Part shown: piece after piece, positions 62,746 through 64,000 of the stretch
How the letters are laid out: each line of letters begins with the position of its first letter
Numbering within the stretch: the stretch's first letter is position 1
DNA from: Apibacter sp. B3706
Lineage (GTDB): Bacteria; Bacteroidota; Bacteroidia; Flavobacteriales; Weeksellaceae
Assembly: GCF_011082725.1 (NCBI RefSeq)
Contig: NZ_CP049715.1
Location: 1,178,001-1,242,000, forward strand
Reading direction: 5' to 3'
DNA length: 64,000 bases
Translations under genes and position numbers: made by a program
Notes under the pieces: model-generated
Told to the model about the DNA's origin: nothing
The model's database searches: none
What the model saw: only the letters and a program-made list of their open reading frames with translations

Positions 62746-62827
62746 TTATATGCTTTTACAAATAAGCTGGCTTTTATCCCCACGATGAACTGGAATTGTG
62801 AAATATGAGAAATAAGTAAACTTCAAT

Positions 62828-62857
62828 AAAAAAGAGGAGTAAATGCTCCTCTTTTTT
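62828..62857 (-). terminator. Terminator of RHS module 4
   Basis: AAAAAAGAGGAG pairs with CTCCTCTTTTTT around a 6-base loop, about 23 bases after the stop of the module 4 immunity-like gene. Confidence 0.8.
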
Positions 62858-62879
62858 ATTATCCAAAATAAAATTAAAT

Positions 62880-63620
62880 CTAATTTTTACTTTTTAATTC
62901 CGAAATAGTTGATAAAGTAGGTGATGTTGGAAATATTTCTCCATCTATAACATCAATTCTTGAAGATAAAATCATTAGATATACATCATTATTATCCTTA
63001 TATATCAATATATTGACATTCTGATTTCTATAGGACTTAAATGTCATATCTTCCTCTAATGTATTATTAAAACTAAATGAAATTTCATTTGAATCAGTAT
63101 TTAATTCTAATAAATTATCATTATTTATACTATTATATACTTTCATATTCTGTTTAGTATAAACCGATATAGTACCTAACTCTACTGGAAATGTATGAGT
63201 ATTAAAATCTATAAAATATGGATTATAAATACTTTTTGAATATTTAATAATAAAACTATTTCTTGTAAAGTAATTCTCTCGATTACTTACTGAAAAAGGC
63301 TTAGATGAAATACTGATAACATCAGAAATAGGCCTGTATTTATCTTTTAAATTTCCTATCCTAATTACTATAAAATAATATTTATCATCTACCATACCTT
63401 CTGATGAAAAAAATTTATCCTTGAAATTATATTCACCGAAGTACTTTATCCTATCTTCCGTTATATTTAATATTTTACCTATTTTGTATATTTTTATATC
63501 GTGCATATCAACTAATTTGCTGGCAGACCAAAAATAATATATAAAACTATAGACAATATAAATTAAACCCAATAAGATAAATCCTCTTAAAACCTTTCTA
63601 AATAAATTTATATTTTTCAC
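62880..63620 (-). CDS. Probable immunity protein of RHS module 4 (membrane-anchored)
   Basis: 246 residues with one N-terminal helix (about 10-31, LRGFILLGLIYIVYSFIYYF) and a beta-rich, probably periplasmic remainder (FIVIRIGNLKDKYRPISDVI; FNNTLEEDMTFKSY). It starts 11 bp after the end of the next RHS-type gene and is closed by a terminator, as in modules 1-3. No family is recognised. Confidence 0.55.
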   Translation of the reverse strand: MKNINLFRKVLRGFILLGLIYIVYSFIYYFWSASKLVDMHDIKIYKIGKILNITEDRIKYFGEYNFKDKFFSSEGMVDDKYYFIVIRIGNLKDKYRPISDVISISSKPFSVSNRENYFTRNSFIIKYSKSIYNPYFIDFNTHTFPVELGTISVYTKQNMKVYNSINNDNLLELNTDSNEISFSFNNTLEEDMTFKSYRNQNVNILIYKDNNDVYLMILSSRIDVIDGEIFPTSPTLSTISELKSKN

Positions 63621-63631
63621 AATCTCCTAAA

Positions 63632-64000
63632 TTAATTTACTGCTGGTTGCAAAATTGGAGGTGGAGTTAAATTTCCACTTCTGGCTGTACCTATTAATAT
63701 GAGAGCTCCTGCAGGTTTTATACCTATATTTAATCCTGTACTGGTATTATCTCTATTTATATTTTCTGAAATCCCAATATTAATTTCAGAATTTAATATA
63801 TCTGGTGTTAATTTCATCCCAACAGAAACATCATAAACTCCTAACAATGACACACCAACACTTGCAGAAATATCACTTTTGCTAAATCCTACATTACTTT
63901 TAAATATTCCTAAATCTGCCTGGTTTTCATATGACGTTGATTTTCCACTTGTAACTTTAACATCTGAATTAAAAATTCCTGGACTTCCTTTTGTTGTCGT
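63632..64000 (-). CDS. RHS module 4: C-terminal toxin region (5' end outside the window)
   Basis: The frame is open to base 64000, giving the last 122 residues. It is rich in Gly, Ser and short alternating strands (FKSNVGFSKSDISASVGVSL; LNSEINIGISENINRD) and ends in LTPPPILQPAVN. The pattern resembles the strand-rich tails seen at some RHS C-termini. RHS identity rests on position and strand within the array and on the downstream immunity-like gene; no RHS core is visible inside the window. Confidence 0.5.
   Translation of the reverse strand, partial: TTTKGSPGIFNSDVKVTSGKSTSYENQADLGIFKSNVGFSKSDISASVGVSLLGVYDVSVGMKLTPDILNSEINIGISENINRDNTSTGLNIGIKPAGALILIGTARSGNLTPPPILQPAVN

Overview
The window is AT-rich chromosomal DNA from a member of the Bacteroidota, most likely class Flavobacteriia (family Weeksellaceae, possibly Apibacter-like; the genus is an inference). 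Lineage signs seen directly are a short RpoD without region 1.1, a PorP/SprF-family protein, a DUF4271-hemD pair, and promoters of the Bacteroidetes type (TTTG, about 19 bp, TAnnTTTG). The best promoters precede the CAU tRNA and an rrf2-type gene.

Layout. (1) 1-5.9 kb is housekeeping: the start of a DAHP synthase/chorismate mutase, a DMT exporter, a ferredoxin reductase-ferredoxin pair, OxyR, RpoD and a tRNA. (2) 5.95-15.7 kb is a sparse, extremely AT-rich island directly after the tRNA. It holds a NACHT NTPase, a large SF1 helicase fused to a PLD nuclease, several decayed genes, an orphan E2-type acyltransferase and long gene-free stretches. The first two are candidate anti-phage genes. (3) 15.7-20.9 kb carries a secreted hydrolase, an orphan response regulator and a umuD-umuC-GIY-YIG repair cluster. 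(4) 21.0-38.5 kb is one run of 20 minus-strand genes that forms a nearly self-contained nitrate-reduction unit: two NarK-type carriers, a cytochrome-b-like membrane protein, a NasA/NapA-type molybdoenzyme, Fe-S and Rieske proteins, molybdenum-cofactor genes, a porin and the ModABC molybdate importer. Two Fe-S Rrf2 regulators, the Fe-S repair protein RIC/ScdA and a 12-TM membrane protein follow, probably a nitrosative-stress unit. (5) 41.8-55.6 kb is housekeeping: yjbQ, idi, porP/sprF, a NOL1/NOP2/Sun (NSUN)-family RNA methyltransferase, coaE, a PAQR protein, aguB, hemD, hemW, murI, a BFN-type nuclease and uvrB. (6) 55.6-64 kb is a polymorphic-toxin array: a headless RHS core fragment and four successive RHS-tip toxin / immunity / terminator modules, all on the minus strand, with repeated RHS-tip DNA and several single-base lesions in A/T homopolymers.

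How the parts work together. Nitrate would enter through NarK and be reduced in the cytoplasm by a molybdoenzyme without a Tat signal. Electrons may come through the cytochrome-b-like, Rieske and 4Fe-4S proteins. The same operon imports molybdate and builds the cofactor, while the divergent Rrf2/RIC block could handle NO damage. The RHS array and the NACHT/helicase island are the accessory, conflict-related regions. No complete insertion sequence, CRISPR array, rRNA operon or replication origin was seen.
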